A stretch of DNA of 54,525 nt from Pengzhenrongella frigida (GCF_004168625.1 NZ_SDWW01000029.1:1-54525); one strand, 5' to 3'. Shown: positions 43,755-53,356, counted from the stretch's first letter. The notes: generated by a model not told the origin, from the sequence alone. A program made the numbers and translations.

Positions 43755-45188
43755 ATGAGCACTGCACGGACCTTTGCCCCGAGCTTCCTGTGGGGCTCGG
43801 CGACCGCCGCGTACCAGATCGAAGGCGGTGTGGCCGAGGGGGGCCGCGGCCCGTCGATCTGGGACACGTTCTCCCACACCCCGGGCCGCACGCTCGACGG
43901 CGACACCGGCGACGTGGCCGACGACCACTTCCACCTGTGGCGCCAGGACGTCGCCGAGATGAAGCGGCTCGGCCTCGGCGCGTACCGGTTCTCGATCTCG
44001 TGGCCGCGGGTGCAGCCCGGCGGGTCGGGGGACTTCAACGCCGACGGCATCGCGTTCTACTCGAACCTGGTCGACGAGCTGATCGGGGCGGGGATCGCGC
44101 CCGTGGTGACGCTCTACCACTGGGACCTGCCGCAGGAGCTCGAGGATGCGGGCGGCTGGACCAACCGTGACACCGCGTACCGCTTCGCCGAGTACGCCGC
44201 GAAGATGGCGCACGAGCTCGGTTCGCGGGTGTCGGTCTGGACGACGTTCAACGAGCCGTGGTGCGCGGCGTACCTGGGCTACGGCTCCGGGGTGCACGCC
44301 CCGGGACGTACCAACGGTGCGGACGCGCTCGCGGCCGTCCATCACCTCAACCTCGCGCACGGGCTCGCCGGTCGGGCGATCCGCGAGGTGCTGGGCGACG
44401 ACACGAAGCTGTCGATCACGCTGAACCTGCACGTGACCCGCCCGGACGATCCGACGTCGGCCGCGGACCTCGAGGCGGTGCGCCGCATCGACGACGTGGG
44501 CAACGGAGCGTTCCTCGGCCCGTTGCTCGACGGCGCGTACCCCGCGACCCTGTTCGCCGACACCGCGCACGTGTCGGACTGGTCGTTCGTGCTCGACGGC
44601 GACCTCGACCTGATCCGGGTGCCGCTGGACGTCCTGGGCGTGAACTACTACTCGACCGGCCGCGTCCGGCACTTCTCCGGCGAGGGCGAGCGCTCCCAGG
44701 CCGACGGGCACCGCGACTCCGACGCGAGCCCGTGGGTCGGGGTCGACGACGTCGAGTTCCTCCCGCAGCCGGGGCCGTACACCGAGATGGGCTGGAACAT
44801 CGAGGCGCCGGGCCTCACCGAGCTGCTGGTCAGCCTGCACGCGGCGTACCCGGACCAGCCGCTCATGATCACCGAGAACGGCGCCGCGTTCGACGACTCG
44901 GTCGCGCCCGACGGCCGGATCCATGACGCGGGTCGGGTCGCGTACCTGCACGACCACCTCGAGGCCGTCGGCGTCGCGATCGATGCCGGGGTCGACGTGC
45001 GCGGGTACTTCGTGTGGTCGCTGCTCGACAACTTCGAGTGGGCCTACGGGTACAGCAAGCGGTTCGGGATCATCCGGGTCGACTACGACACCCTCACGCG
45101 GACCTGGAAGGACTCGGCGTACTGGTACCGCGAGCTCCTGCGCACCCGCACCCTCCCCGCCATCGAGTCGGCCCCCACCCTCTCCTGA
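43755..45188 (+). CDS. GH1 beta-glucosidase
   Basis: 477 residues. Acid/base E167 in TFNEPW and nucleophile E374 in ITENGAA; starts [18 protein letters not shown] and ends in the [42 protein letters not shown] signature. No signal peptide. It would cleave the unsubstituted beta-glucan backbone left after alpha-xylosidase action, giving glucose. Last gene of the sugar run; a palindromic region follows. Confidence 0.95.
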   Translation: MSTARTFAPSFLWGSATAAYQIEGGVAEGGRGPSIWDTFSHTPGRTLDGDTGDVADDHFHLWRQDVAEMKRLGLGAYRFSISWPRVQPGGSGDFNADGIAFYSNLVDELIGAGIAPVVTLYHWDLPQELEDAGGWTNRDTAYRFAEYAAKMAHELGSRVSVWTTFNEPWCAAYLGYGSGVHAPGRTNGADALAAVHHLNLAHGLAGRAIREVLGDDTKLSITLNLHVTRPDDPTSAADLEAVRRIDDVGNGAFLGPLLDGAYPATLFADTAHVSDWSFVLDGDLDLIRVPLDVLGVNYYSTGRVRHFSGEGERSQADGHRDSDASPWVGVDDVEFLPQPGPYTEMGWNIEAPGLTELLVSLHAAYPDQPLMITENGAAFDDSVAPDGRIHDAGRVAYLHDHLEAVGVAIDAGVDVRGYFVWSLLDNFEWAYGYSKRFGIIRVDYDTLTRTWKDSAYWYRELLRTRTLPAIESAPTLS

Positions 45189-45256
45189 CCCACCCTGCCG
45201 TTCCCGCCCGCCCCATCCCGCCCCGCCAGTCCCGTGCGGGTGGGGCGGGTCGGGGA
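45186..45256. repeat. Palindromic 3' element, copy C (after beta-glucosidase), with terminator stem
   Basis: Starts at the stop codon with CCCACC like copies A and B, then C-rich stretches and a stem CCCGCCCC (45217-45224) with GGGGCGGG (45242-45249). The central CTGCTGGTC-containing portion of copies A and B is missing. It probably terminates the sugar transcript. Confidence 0.5.
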
Positions 45257-45277
45257 TCCGCGGGGGAGAATGGGCAC

Positions 45278-45574
45278 ATGCCCAGCGGTCGGAGGTCGAA
45301 GCGTCGTCCGCAGGGCGAGCCCGCACCCCTCGACCTCGAGCGGGCGCTCGGCGGGCGTCGCAGCGAGGACGCGCCCGACGGGTCGTGGACCGTCCAGCGC
45401 GTCCAGGGTTCCGACAAGTCGTTCCGGTGCCCCGGCTGCCAGCAGGTGATCGTCCCGCATCTCGCGCACGTGGTGGCCTGGTCGTCCGACGGGATCCTCG
45501 GCCCCGAGTCGGCGCTCGCGGACCGCCGGCACTGGCACCGCTCCTGCTGGGATGCTCGAGCGCGTCGTCGCTAG
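45278..45574 (+). CDS. Small conserved actinobacterial protein with zinc-site cysteines
   Basis: 98 residues from ATG 45278. Basic N-terminus (MPSGRRSKRRPQGE), then FRCPGCQQVI (C-x2-C) and RRHWHRSCW at the end, plausibly one zinc site formed by two cysteines, a histidine and the last Cys. Related short proteins in actinobacteria are often labelled ATP/GTP-binding, but I see no nucleotide-binding motif here. Function unknown; conserved HVVAW-S-DG core suggests a folded domain. Confidence 0.75.
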   Translation: MPSGRRSKRRPQGEPAPLDLERALGGRRSEDAPDGSWTVQRVQGSDKSFRCPGCQQVIVPHLAHVVAWSSDGILGPESALADRRHWHRSCWDARARRR

Positions 45575-45584
45575 GCTCGACCCG

Positions 45585-46352
45585 ATGCCGTCCGCCATGA
45601 TTCCCACGCCCGCCGCCACGCGACTGCCCGCGCCCGGCGCCGTGTCCGCGCTGACGGTGCTCCCCGCCCGGCGCGAGCAGGTCGAGCTGCACACCGCGGA
45701 CGGGCTCACGCTCGTCGGCGAGCTGGCCGTGCCGGTCGATCGACCGCCCGTCGCCACGCTGATCACCCTCCACCCGCTGCCGACGCACGGCGGGTACATG
45801 GACTCGCACGTGCTGCGCAAGGCGGCCTGGCGCCTGCCCGCGCTGGCCGACCTGGCCGTGCTCCGGTTCAACACCCGTGGCACGGCGTCGCCGCGCGGCA
45901 CGAGCGAGGGCGCCTTCGACGACGGCGACGGCGAGCGACACGACGTCGCCGCGGCGCTCGCGTTCGCGGCGGCCCGGGACCTGCCGCGTCGCTGGCTGGT
46001 CGGCTGGTCGTTCGGCACCGAGCTCGCGCTCATGCACGGTCGCGACCCGTCGATCGAGGGCGCGATCCTGTTGTCCCCACCGCTGCGCTGGGCCGCCGAG
46101 TCGGACCTCGAGGCCTGGGACGCGTTCGGCAAGCCGCTCGTCGTGCTGGTACCCGAGCTCGACGACTTCCTGCGTCCCGCCCGCGCGCGCGCGCGATTCG
46201 CGACCGTCCGTCAGGCCGAGGTGATCGGGGTCGACGGCGCCGGTCATCTCTGGGTGGGGGAGACGGCCGTCCGGCGCGTGCTCGACGAGATCGTGTCCCA
46301 CGTGCTGCCCGACCCCGACCAGGAACCGACGCCGACAAGGAGATCTGGATGA
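45585..46352 (+). CDS. Alpha/beta hydrolase
   Basis: 255 residues from ATG 45585 (45552 would overlap the previous gene; 45597 is another option). Catalytic serine in GWSFGTE, acid in PELDDFLRP, histidine in GAGHLWVGE; LRFNTRGTASPRGTSEGAFDDGDGERHDVAAAL resembles the KANL3/Tex30-type and CocE-like group of small hydrolases. The substrate is unknown. Its stop overlaps the next hydrolase (ATGA), so the two may act together. Confidence 0.8.
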   Translation: MPSAMIPTPAATRLPAPGAVSALTVLPARREQVELHTADGLTLVGELAVPVDRPPVATLITLHPLPTHGGYMDSHVLRKAAWRLPALADLAVLRFNTRGTASPRGTSEGAFDDGDGERHDVAAALAFAAARDLPRRWLVGWSFGTELALMHGRDPSIEGAILLSPPLRWAAESDLEAWDAFGKPLVVLVPELDDFLRPARARARFATVRQAEVIGVDGAGHLWVGETAVRRVLDEIVSHVLPDPDQEPTPTRRSG

Positions 46353-47254
46353 CGATCGACGGACTGCTCGCCCTGCACACGTACCGCACGAGCCGCACCG
46401 GCCGGGTGCCGCTCGTCCTGCTGCACGGCTACCCGGTGGACCACCGGATGTGGGACGACGTGGTCGACCTGCTCCCCGGCGACCGCACCGTCGTGGCGCC
46501 CGATCTCCCCGGGCTCGGCGTCTCGCCGTCGGGGCAGGACGTGGCCGCCGCGCTCGGGCGGCCCGCCGAACCCTCGCTCGAGACGGCCGCCGACGCCGTC
46601 GCGGCCACGCTGCGGGCCGCCGGGATCGATCGCGCGGTCGTCGCGGGCCTGTCGATGGGCGGCTACGTGGCGATGGCCCTCGTCGAGCGTCATCCGGACC
46701 TGGTGGCCGGGCTCGGGCTGCTCGACACGAAGTCGACCGCCGACGACGCCGGGGCGCGCGCCAACCGGCTGCGGGTCGCCGCGGCCGTGCAGGCCGACGC
46801 CACGGTCGATGCCGTGCTCGGGATGCGCCGGGCCCTGCTCGGGGAGACGAGCCTGGTCCAGGAGCCTGACCTGGTGGACCGCCTCGAGCGCTGGATCCGC
46901 AGCCAGGGGCCCGGCGGCATCGCCTGGTCCCAGCGGGCGATGGCGGTCCGCCCGGACCGCACGGACGTCCTGGCGGGGTTCGGTGGTCCGGCGCTGGTCG
47001 TGATCGGCGCCGAGGACACAGTGACGCCGCTCGCCGCCGCCCAGCATCTCGTCGGGGCCCTCCCTCAGGCCGAGCTGGTCGTGGTGCCCCGGGCAGGCCA
47101 TCTGACCAGCGTCGAGAACCCCGAACCCGTGGCCGCGGCGCTCGACGCGCTCGCGCTCCGGGTGGACGACGCCGACCGCGCGCCCGGTTCGAGCGGCGCA
47201 GGGCCCAGCGAACCCGTGCCCAGCGAACCTGCGCCGAGCGAGCCCGTGGTCTGA
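46349..47254 (+). CDS. Alpha/beta hydrolase
   Basis: 301 residues, ATG 46349 with AAGGAG upstream. Lid-type alpha/beta hydrolase: VLLHGYPVDHRMWDD (oxyanion), catalytic Ser in GLSMGGYVAMAL, Asp in IGAEDTVTPL, His in RAGHLTSVENP. The C-terminus is a disordered run of PSEP repeats. Similar to 3-oxoadipate enol-lactonase-type and other small esterases; substrate not deducible. Confidence 0.85.
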   Translation: MTIDGLLALHTYRTSRTGRVPLVLLHGYPVDHRMWDDVVDLLPGDRTVVAPDLPGLGVSPSGQDVAAALGRPAEPSLETAADAVAATLRAAGIDRAVVAGLSMGGYVAMALVERHPDLVAGLGLLDTKSTADDAGARANRLRVAAAVQADATVDAVLGMRRALLGETSLVQEPDLVDRLERWIRSQGPGGIAWSQRAMAVRPDRTDVLAGFGGPALVVIGAEDTVTPLAAAQHLVGALPQAELVVVPRAGHLTSVENPEPVAAALDALALRVDDADRAPGSSGAGPSEPVPSEPAPSEPVV

Positions 47255-47271
47255 GGGCACACCGGCTGGAC

Positions 47272-47285
47272 GGCCGACGTCGGCC
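47272..47285. terminator. Palindrome between convergent genes
   Basis: GGCCGACGTCGGCC is a perfect 14-base palindrome in the 36-base gap between the convergent hydrolase and hypothetical genes. It may serve as bidirectional terminator; without a T tract this is weak. Confidence 0.35.
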
Positions 47286-47290
47286 GCTGG

Positions 47291-47863
47291 TCAGCTGCGG
47301 GCGGTCAACGCGCGGTCGAGGGCATCGGCCAGATCGATCGACTCGCCGTCGCGGCCGCCCTTGCCCAGGATCAGCGGCGGATCGCTCGGCTGCGGGGTCG
47401 CCCCGCGCAGCCGGGCGCGCAGGCTGGCCGGCACGGTGAGGATGTAGAACTCACCGTCGGTGCCCACCGCCACCGACTCGTTGCGTCGCAGGTACCACCC
47501 GCGCACCGCGGTCCGATACCGGGCCCGGCCGTCGTAGCTCCGGGCGAGCAGCGGGGTGCTCGGCACGCCGCGCGCGGTCGCCTCGCGCACGAACGCCTGG
47601 ATCAGGGCCCGCGCCTGCAGGGACTGACCGGCCTGACGCCGCTCGAGCGCGTCCGCGTGCTCGGCGGCGGCGTCCCGTCGACGTGCCCGCCACGTCGTGT
47701 CGGCAGTCGCGCCGCCGGCTTCGTCGGCGGTCGTGACGCCGTCGCCTGTTGCGTCGCCGTGGCCCAACGCGTCGCCGTGGCCCAACGCGTCGCCGTGGCC
47801 CAACGCGTCGCCGTCGGGCGCAGCACCGTCCTGGGGTGCGGCGCCCGACGACTCGGTGCTCAC
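47291..47863 (-). CDS. Conserved hypothetical protein with LGHGDA repeats
   Basis: 190 residues from GTG 47863, in a GTGA overlap with the coiled-coil gene upstream. Residues about 15-37 are tandem LGHGDA repeats; about 55-190 form a conserved-looking domain (ALIQAFVREATARGVPSTPLLARSYDGRARYRTAVRGWYLRRNESVAVGTDGEFYILTV). No motif I can name. Coupling suggests a role with the scaffold-type protein. Confidence 0.7.
   Translation of the reverse strand: MSTESSGAAPQDGAAPDGDALGHGDALGHGDALGHGDATGDGVTTADEAGGATADTTWRARRRDAAAEHADALERRQAGQSLQARALIQAFVREATARGVPSTPLLARSYDGRARYRTAVRGWYLRRNESVAVGTDGEFYILTVPASLRARLRGATPQPSDPPLILGKGGRDGESIDLADALDRALTARS
47751..47818. repeat. 18-base minisatellite in a hypothetical gene
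   Basis: Three exact copies of GCGTCGCCGTGGCCCAAC at 47751-47768, 47769-47786 and 47787-47804, then a partial copy. In the minus-strand gene each unit encodes LGHGDA, so unit loss or gain is frame-neutral. Confidence 0.9.
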
Positions 47864-50121
47864 CGGACGGGGTTCGCCGTCCCGGCGTCCGTCACGGGCT
47901 CGTCGTTCGCGGTCGCGTCATCCTTCGTCGCGTCGTCGTCCGTCGTCGACGTGGCGGTCGCGTCCGTGCCGGTCGCGTCCTGTTCGTCGGTCGCGACCTC
48001 CGGCGCGGTCAGCTCCCCGGTGTCCGCGGCCGGCGTGCCGGTCGGCACCGGTGCAGCATCGCCCGATGCGGCCTGCGCCGGCTTGGCGTCGCTCGGCTTG
48101 GCGTCGCCCGGCTCGGCCGCCTTTGCCGGGACCTGCGGGGTCTCGGCCGAGATCGGAGCCGGACGCCCCTTGGGGATCCGTACCGGCCCCTCGGTCGGCT
48201 TCGGCGACTGCTTCGCGGGCGTCGCGCCGCGCTTGCCCTTCGGGGCCGAGGCGTCGAAGCTGGCCTCCGTCTCGGTCGCCCGCTCGACCGTCAAGCGGCT
48301 GGGCGAGGGGTCGTTCCCGAGCAGGTTGCGGAGCTCGTCGAGGTAGGACGTGGTCGCCTCGCGCTGCCGGTTGAGGTCCTCGACCTGGCGCTGGGCGGTG
48401 GTCCGCTCGCGCTCGGCCTCGATCATGGCCTCGGACAGGTTCTTCTCGGCGTGCTCGCGGGCTTCCGTGACGACCCGATCGGCGTTGTGCCGCGCGTTGG
48501 ACAGCAGCTCCTTGGCGTAGGTGTCGGCGTCCCGGCGGACCTGCTCGGCCTTCTCCAGGGCGTTGACCACGCGCTGCTCGGCCTCGGCGGCATGCGCCTC
48601 CGAGTCCTTGACCAGACGTTCGGTCTCGGCGCGAGCCGTCTCGTGCCGCTCGGCGTCGGCCCGCTCCGCAGCCTCGCGGCTGGTCGCGGTCTCGAGCTCG
48701 GCGTCGGCGAGTGCGCGACGGGCCTGCTGCAGACCGGCGTCGGCCTCGGCCTTGGCGGCCGCGGTGAGCTCAGCGGCCGTCCGCTGCGCGTCGGTGAGGA
48801 GCCGCTCGACCTCGAGCCGGGTGACCTCACGCAGCTCGGCGCTCTCCCTCTCGGTCGTCCCTCGCAGCTCGGCCGTCTCGCGCAGCACGAGGTCGCGCAG
48901 CTCGGTCGTCTCGCGCTCCGTGGTCCGGCGCAGGTGGGCGGTGTCGAGCTCCGTGGTCTCCCGCAGCTCGCTCGTCTCGCGTTCGGCCGTCGACCGGAGC
49001 TCGGCGGCGAACTGCTCCGCGTCGGCCTGCTGGGCCTCGATCTCCTGCTCGGCGGCAGTCCGTGCAGCGGTGATCTCGTCGCCGATCGCTGCGCGCAGCT
49101 CCCCGACCTCGCGGTCGGCGGTGGCGCGGACGAATCCTGCGTACTGGTCGGCCTCGGCGCGCAGGGCCGCGGCCTCGGTGCGGGCGCGCTGCTGGAGCGC
49201 AGCGACATCGCGATCGGTCGCAGCCCGGACGGTGTCGGCGTACTGCTGGGCGTCGGACCGCAGCGCGGCGACCTCGCCGTCGACCTTCAGCCGCAGCTCG
49301 GCCACCTCTGCCTGCGCCGTCGAACGGTGCTCGGCGGCGAACTGCTCGGCCTCGACCCGCAGCGTGGCGAGCTCGTGCTCGACCCGCTGGCGAAGTGCCG
49401 TCGTGTCGGCGTCGGCGGACTGACGCAGATCCTGCGAGTACCGCTCGGCGGACTCCCGCTGGGCGGAGGTCTCGGCCTCGGTCGTGCTGCGCAGCTCGGT
49501 CGCCGCACGCTCGGTGGTCACCCGCAGCTCGGTCGCCTCGCGCTCGACCGTCGCCCGCAGCGTGCCGAGCTCGCGCTCGAGGCCCGTCCGGCGCTCGCTC
49601 TCCTCGGTGGTGATCGCACTCTGGATCCGGGCGGCCTCCCGCTCGGCCGATCCGACGAGCTCCTCGGCACGACGCTGGGATGCCGTCAGGCTGCTCTCCG
49701 CCTCGGCTGCCGCAAGCGAACGCACCTCGTCCGCTTCGCGGCGGGTCGTGGCGAGCAGCTCGGCGACCTCGTTCTCAGCACGCGCGCGCAGCTGGCCGGA
49801 GGCGAGCTTGGCGCGGGCCAGCGCATCCGACGCCTGGGCGTTGGCCTGGGAGACGACGTCGGAGGACTGCTCCTCCGCGGAGCGCAGGAGCTGCTCGATC
49901 CGCGAGCCGAGCCCCGAATAGGTCGGCCGCTCGGCCTCGCGCAGCTGGCGGTGGGCCTCGGAGAGCTCGCCCGCCACCTGCAGCGTGCGGCTGTCCAGGG
50001 ACTCGACCTGTGCACGGGCCTCGGTGAGGGCCTGCTCGAGCTGTTGGAGCCGTGCGTCGACCGGAGCACGGTCGTAGCCGCGGAAGTTGACCACGGGGAA
50101 GGGCGAGCGATCGTCGGGCAC
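47860..50121 (-). CDS. Long coiled-coil protein, FilP/Scy/DivIVA-like
   Basis: 753 residues from GTG 50121, which has AGGAGG just upstream. The N-terminus NFRGYDRAPVDARLQQLEQAL resembles the membrane-curvature segment of DivIVA. Residues about 30-600 are nearly continuous coiled coil with repeated ELR-x-TTERE-type units. The last 150 residues are disordered, Ala/Pro/Thr-rich. Such proteins in actinobacteria form cytoskeletal assemblies at poles and septa (DivIVA, Scy, FilP); some are misnamed cellulose-binding. The exact role here is inferred from architecture only. Confidence 0.8.
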   Translation of the reverse strand: MPDDRSPFPVVNFRGYDRAPVDARLQQLEQALTEARAQVESLDSRTLQVAGELSEAHRQLREAERPTYSGLGSRIEQLLRSAEEQSSDVVSQANAQASDALARAKLASGQLRARAENEVAELLATTRREADEVRSLAAAEAESSLTASQRRAEELVGSAEREAARIQSAITTEESERRTGLERELGTLRATVEREATELRVTTERAATELRSTTEAETSAQRESAERYSQDLRQSADADTTALRQRVEHELATLRVEAEQFAAEHRSTAQAEVAELRLKVDGEVAALRSDAQQYADTVRAATDRDVAALQQRARTEAAALRAEADQYAGFVRATADREVGELRAAIGDEITAARTAAEQEIEAQQADAEQFAAELRSTAERETSELRETTELDTAHLRRTTERETTELRDLVLRETAELRGTTERESAELREVTRLEVERLLTDAQRTAAELTAAAKAEADAGLQQARRALADAELETATSREAAERADAERHETARAETERLVKDSEAHAAEAEQRVVNALEKAEQVRRDADTYAKELLSNARHNADRVVTEAREHAEKNLSEAMIEAERERTTAQRQVEDLNRQREATTSYLDELRNLLGNDPSPSRLTVERATETEASFDASAPKGKRGATPAKQSPKPTEGPVRIPKGRPAPISAETPQVPAKAAEPGDAKPSDAKPAQAASGDAAPVPTGTPAADTGELTAPEVATDEQDATGTDATATSTTDDDATKDDATANDEPVTDAGTANPVR

Positions 50122-50197
50122 AACATCCTCCTGGACACGCGGAATCTCGGGCTTGCACGGTCGGCGCTTCCCTCGTGCCGACCGACCTGCTCGAGCC

Positions 50198-50226
50198 AGG
50201 GTATCGGTCGGTCGAGGGGTGTCCGT
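50198..50226 (-). promoter_or_regulatory. Candidate promoter of the coiled-coil gene
   Basis: Reading the minus strand, a TACCCT box lies at 50203-50198 with a weak ACGGAC box 17 bases upstream (50226-50221), about 77 bases before the gene start. Confidence 0.35.
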
Positions 50227-50271
50227 GACCAGCGGCTCGGGCAGCAGATGGGCTGCGAAGAGGCCATTCGG

Positions 50272-50300
50272 TTCGTCCCCAACTGTGGCTCGCCTATTCT
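50272..50300 (+). promoter_or_regulatory. Promoter of the membrane-protein operon
   Basis: TTCGTC (50272-50277), a 17-base spacer and TATTCT (50295-50300), 28 bases before GTG 50329. A good sigma-70-type promoter, divergent from the coiled-coil gene. Confidence 0.6.
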
Positions 50301-50328
50301 GGATTGTCATCTTCGGAAGGGTTCGTGC

Positions 50329-52251
50329 GTGCTGCAACGTCTTATCGCCGCTGTTCTGGGCGTCCTTGGCCTCGCTTCCATCGGACTGGGCGTGGCCTCG
50401 GCGACCGCTTGGCGGGCCGACGACGTCCTCGTCGCGACCGCCCCCACGGCGTCGACCAGTGCCGGAACTCTCGTCGTCACGGCGCCCGGCGTGCTCGAGC
50501 TGGGCGGCAGCGAGGTCACCGTGTCGGCCGAGGCCGCCGGGGGCACGAAGGTGGTGCTCGCGATCGGCAAGGAGGCCGACGTCGCGGGCTGGGTCGGGAC
50601 GGACTCCCACACCGTGATCGCTGGCCTCGTCGACCGGCAGACGCTGCGCGTCGAGCAGGCCGAGACCGAGCCTGCGCCCGACCCTGCTCCCGAGGTGACC
50701 GAGACGCCCGCCGAAGACGGCGCCGCGACGGACCCGGCAGCGGACCCGGCGGAGGACCCTGCTGCTGCCCCACCCGTCGAGGCCGCCGAGGCGCCCGACC
50801 CTGATGGCTCCGACCTGTGGGTCCAGCAGGCGGCCGGCGAGCGTTCGGCCGAGCTCACGTGGACTCCGCAACCGGGTCGCTGGACGCTGCTCGCCGCGGG
50901 CGTGGGCGAAGGAGCCGCAGCGCCGAGCGTCGTGCTGTCCTGGCCGCAGACCGTCACCACTCCGTGGCTCGTGCCGGGCGTCGTCGTCGGCGGCATCCTG
51001 CTGCTGATCGCGCTCGCGCTCGGTGCCCGCCTGTGGACCCGCGCGCGCCGCGGAGAGCAGGCGGACTGGCACGCGGTCGAGACCGGCGCCATCCCGATCG
51101 TCGTCCGGGCAGGCCTGCCCCCGGCAGCGAGCAGCGGTGCGTCGGGCAGCGGTGCGTCGACCGGCGGTGCGTCGGCACGCGATGCGAGCTCGACCGGGAC
51201 GATCCCGAACGGATCGGGCGCGGTCGACGCCGGCGAATCGACGTCGGCGGACCGGTCTGATGCCGAGAGCACGGCAGCGGACGACGCCCCTACCCTCATC
51301 CTCACCCGTCGGCAGATGCGGGAGGCCGCCGCGCCCGCTCCTCGTGGGTCGATGCGCCGCCGAGGACCGCACGCCGCCGGCGACACGGCACCTTCCCCGA
51401 ACCGCGGCGCTCCCGCCATTCCGCAGGCGATCGCGCCCGCGACTGGGATACCGGAGCGGACTGCGCCCGCGACGTCGCCGACCGTGCCGATGCCCACGCC
51501 CGGCACCGCGGGTCGGCCTGTGCCTGCCACCCGACGGACCACTAGGGGCTCAGGCGGCCCGACGTCGTCCGCCGCCCCCGGCGCGGCGTCTGCCAAGTCC
51601 GCGCCTCCTGAGTCCGCATCTGCCAAGTCCGCGTCTCCCGAGTCGGTGTCCTCGCAGGCTGGGCCTCACCGGTCCGCGTCCCCTGCCGCCCCCTCGGCGG
51701 CCGCGGCGACGCCAGCACCTCGAACGGGTCGGAAGTGGTTCGCACGACGGCCCACGTCCGCCCCCGACCCGGCACCCGAGACCGCGCCCGCCGGCGGAAC
51801 GGCTGCCGCGCCTGGAACCGCGGCCGGAACGGTCGGCGCGGGCGGAACCGGCATCGCACGGGTGAGCGGCGCCGGAGCGGGTAGCTCCTCGCCCATGGCT
51901 GGTCCCGCATCTGCTTCTGGCTCGCGGCCGGTGACCGGGTCCGCTTCGGCAGCGGACGCACCGTCGAACGATGCTCTGTTGTCCGGATCTGACGGAGCCC
52001 GCACGCAATGGACCCCGACCCGACCCGTCGCGCCCGCCGCTGCGAGCACGCCACCCACCGGGTCCCGAGCCGACGCTTGGCGCCGATCGTGGGGTATCCC
52101 CGAAGTGGATGCCACCGACCAGACCGGCCAGACCGGCTCGACCGAGTCAACGAGCCCGGCCAGTGCCTCGAACCCGACCAGAGATCCGAAGGGGACGCCG
52201 GATGAGTCCGGGCGACCCGACTCGACCCCGCGATCAGGGAAGGACGCCTGA
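50329..52251 (+). CDS. Membrane protein with disordered cytoplasmic tail
   Basis: 640 residues from GTG 50329, with GGAAGGG upstream. An N-terminal hydrophobic helix (LIAAVLGVLGLASIGLGVASATAW), an external domain of about 180 residues with an Asp/Glu/Pro/Ala linker, a second membrane helix at about 211-236 (WLVPGVVVGGILLLIALALGARLW) and then about 400 residues of Ala/Pro/Ser/Thr-rich, low-complexity sequence inside the cell. The external part has no recognised domain. First of a three-gene run with a lipoprotein and a thioredoxin-fold protein. I know no function for it. Confidence 0.75.
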   Translation: MLQRLIAAVLGVLGLASIGLGVASATAWRADDVLVATAPTASTSAGTLVVTAPGVLELGGSEVTVSAEAAGGTKVVLAIGKEADVAGWVGTDSHTVIAGLVDRQTLRVEQAETEPAPDPAPEVTETPAEDGAATDPAADPAEDPAAAPPVEAAEAPDPDGSDLWVQQAAGERSAELTWTPQPGRWTLLAAGVGEGAAAPSVVLSWPQTVTTPWLVPGVVVGGILLLIALALGARLWTRARRGEQADWHAVETGAIPIVVRAGLPPAASSGASGSGASTGGASARDASSTGTIPNGSGAVDAGESTSADRSDAESTAADDAPTLILTRRQMREAAAPAPRGSMRRRGPHAAGDTAPSPNRGAPAIPQAIAPATGIPERTAPATSPTVPMPTPGTAGRPVPATRRTTRGSGGPTSSAAPGAASAKSAPPESASAKSASPESVSSQAGPHRSASPAAPSAAAATPAPRTGRKWFARRPTSAPDPAPETAPAGGTAAAPGTAAGTVGAGGTGIARVSGAGAGSSSPMAGPASASGSRPVTGSASAADAPSNDALLSGSDGARTQWTPTRPVAPAAASTPPTGSRADAWRRSWGIPEVDATDQTGQTGSTESTSPASASNPTRDPKGTPDESGRPDSTPRSGKDA

Positions 52252-53330
52252 TGCCTACATATCGGTCAGATCCCCGACCTCTTCACGTCCCGTCCCCTCG
52301 AACGGGGCCCCGGAGCGTCAGTTCCCGGAGCGTTCCGCGACTCGCTACGGCCGTGCTGGCCGGGGCACTCGTCCTCACGGGCTGCTCGTCGCCCCTCCCG
52401 GAACCTGCCCCCGGGGCGGTCCCGGCCGTTCCGCCGCCGGTCCTGACCTTGGATCAGGCGGATCACGTGCTCGAGCAGATCGGAACCGACCTGGCGGCGG
52501 CCGACGCGGCGCTGTCCGCGGCCGACCTTGCCACCCGGGTGTCCGGCCCCGCCCTCGCAAGCCGCACGGCGGAGTACGCGGTCAGCACCACAACAGCGGG
52601 CGCCAAGGGTCTGACCGCGTTGGAGATGAACGCGCAGACCCTCGTGCTGCCCAGCACCGAGGTCTGGCCCCGGACGCAGCTGGTCGTGACGGAGCAGCCC
52701 GATGATCTGTCGAGCCCGCGACTCCTCGTGCTTCAGCAGACCGACCCGCGCAGCCAGTACACGCTGTGGGGCTGGGTGCGGCTGCTGCCCGGGGTCAAGA
52801 TGCCCGCCACGGCCGCACCGACGATCGGCAGCGCTCCACTGGCGGCAGATGCGGACGGGCTGCTCGCGGCGCCGAACGACGTCGTCGCGCACTACGCGGA
52901 CGTGCTGCTCAACGGGGACGCATCGCCGTTCGTCGCGGAGTTCGCGGCACCGGACCCGTACCGGCAAGGAATCACCAGCGGCCGAGAGCCGTTCGCGCAG
53001 ATCGCCAGCCAGACCAAGGGCACGTTCACCGAGACGTACACGCCCGACGCCGATCAGACGTTCGCCCTCGCGACCGCCGACGGCGGCGCGATCGTGGTCG
53101 CGGCGATGTCGACCGCCTCCTCCCTGAGCTTCAGCGGGGCGTCCCTGCCGTTGCCGGCGGAGTTCGCCGCCTTGTCCGGGGGAGCGCTCGCCCCGGGAGC
53201 CGCCCTGCGCAGCAATCTCGAAGTGACCTACTCCGACGTCATCGCGTTCTACGTCCCGCCAGCCGGAGCCACGACCCCCGTCCAGGTCCTGGGCGCCGAG
53301 CACATCCGCACGTCCGTCACCGGTTCTTGA
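52251..53330 (+). CDS. Putative lipoprotein of unknown function
   Basis: 359 residues, ATG 52251 sharing a base with the previous stop (TGATG). A long basic N-terminus precedes the lipobox LTGC (C45), so the mature protein is anchored outside the membrane. Two similar-sized halves follow (about 65-200 and 210-350), the second with DVVAHYADVLLNGDASPF. Tyrosine-terminated or other catalytic motifs are not seen. Probably works with the membrane protein encoded just before. Confidence 0.8.
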   Translation: MPTYRSDPRPLHVPSPRTGPRSVSSRSVPRLATAVLAGALVLTGCSSPLPEPAPGAVPAVPPPVLTLDQADHVLEQIGTDLAAADAALSAADLATRVSGPALASRTAEYAVSTTTAGAKGLTALEMNAQTLVLPSTEVWPRTQLVVTEQPDDLSSPRLLVLQQTDPRSQYTLWGWVRLLPGVKMPATAAPTIGSAPLAADADGLLAAPNDVVAHYADVLLNGDASPFVAEFAAPDPYRQGITSGREPFAQIASQTKGTFTETYTPDADQTFALATADGGAIVVAAMSTASSLSFSGASLPLPAEFAALSGGALAPGAALRSNLEVTYSDVIAFYVPPAGATTPVQVLGAEHIRTSVTGS

Positions 53331-53356
53331 CCGGTCCAGCCAGGGAGAAGCGCCCG

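Noticed and set aside
45552-45584. Upstream ATG for the first alpha/beta hydrolase
   Set aside because: It would overlap the previous gene by 23 bases and add residues without similarity to the fold; ATG 45585 is simpler.
47749-50328. Long plus-strand extension upstream of the 640-residue membrane protein
   Set aside because: It is the shadow of the coiled-coil gene. A promoter, ribosome binding site and GTG at 50329 mark the real start.
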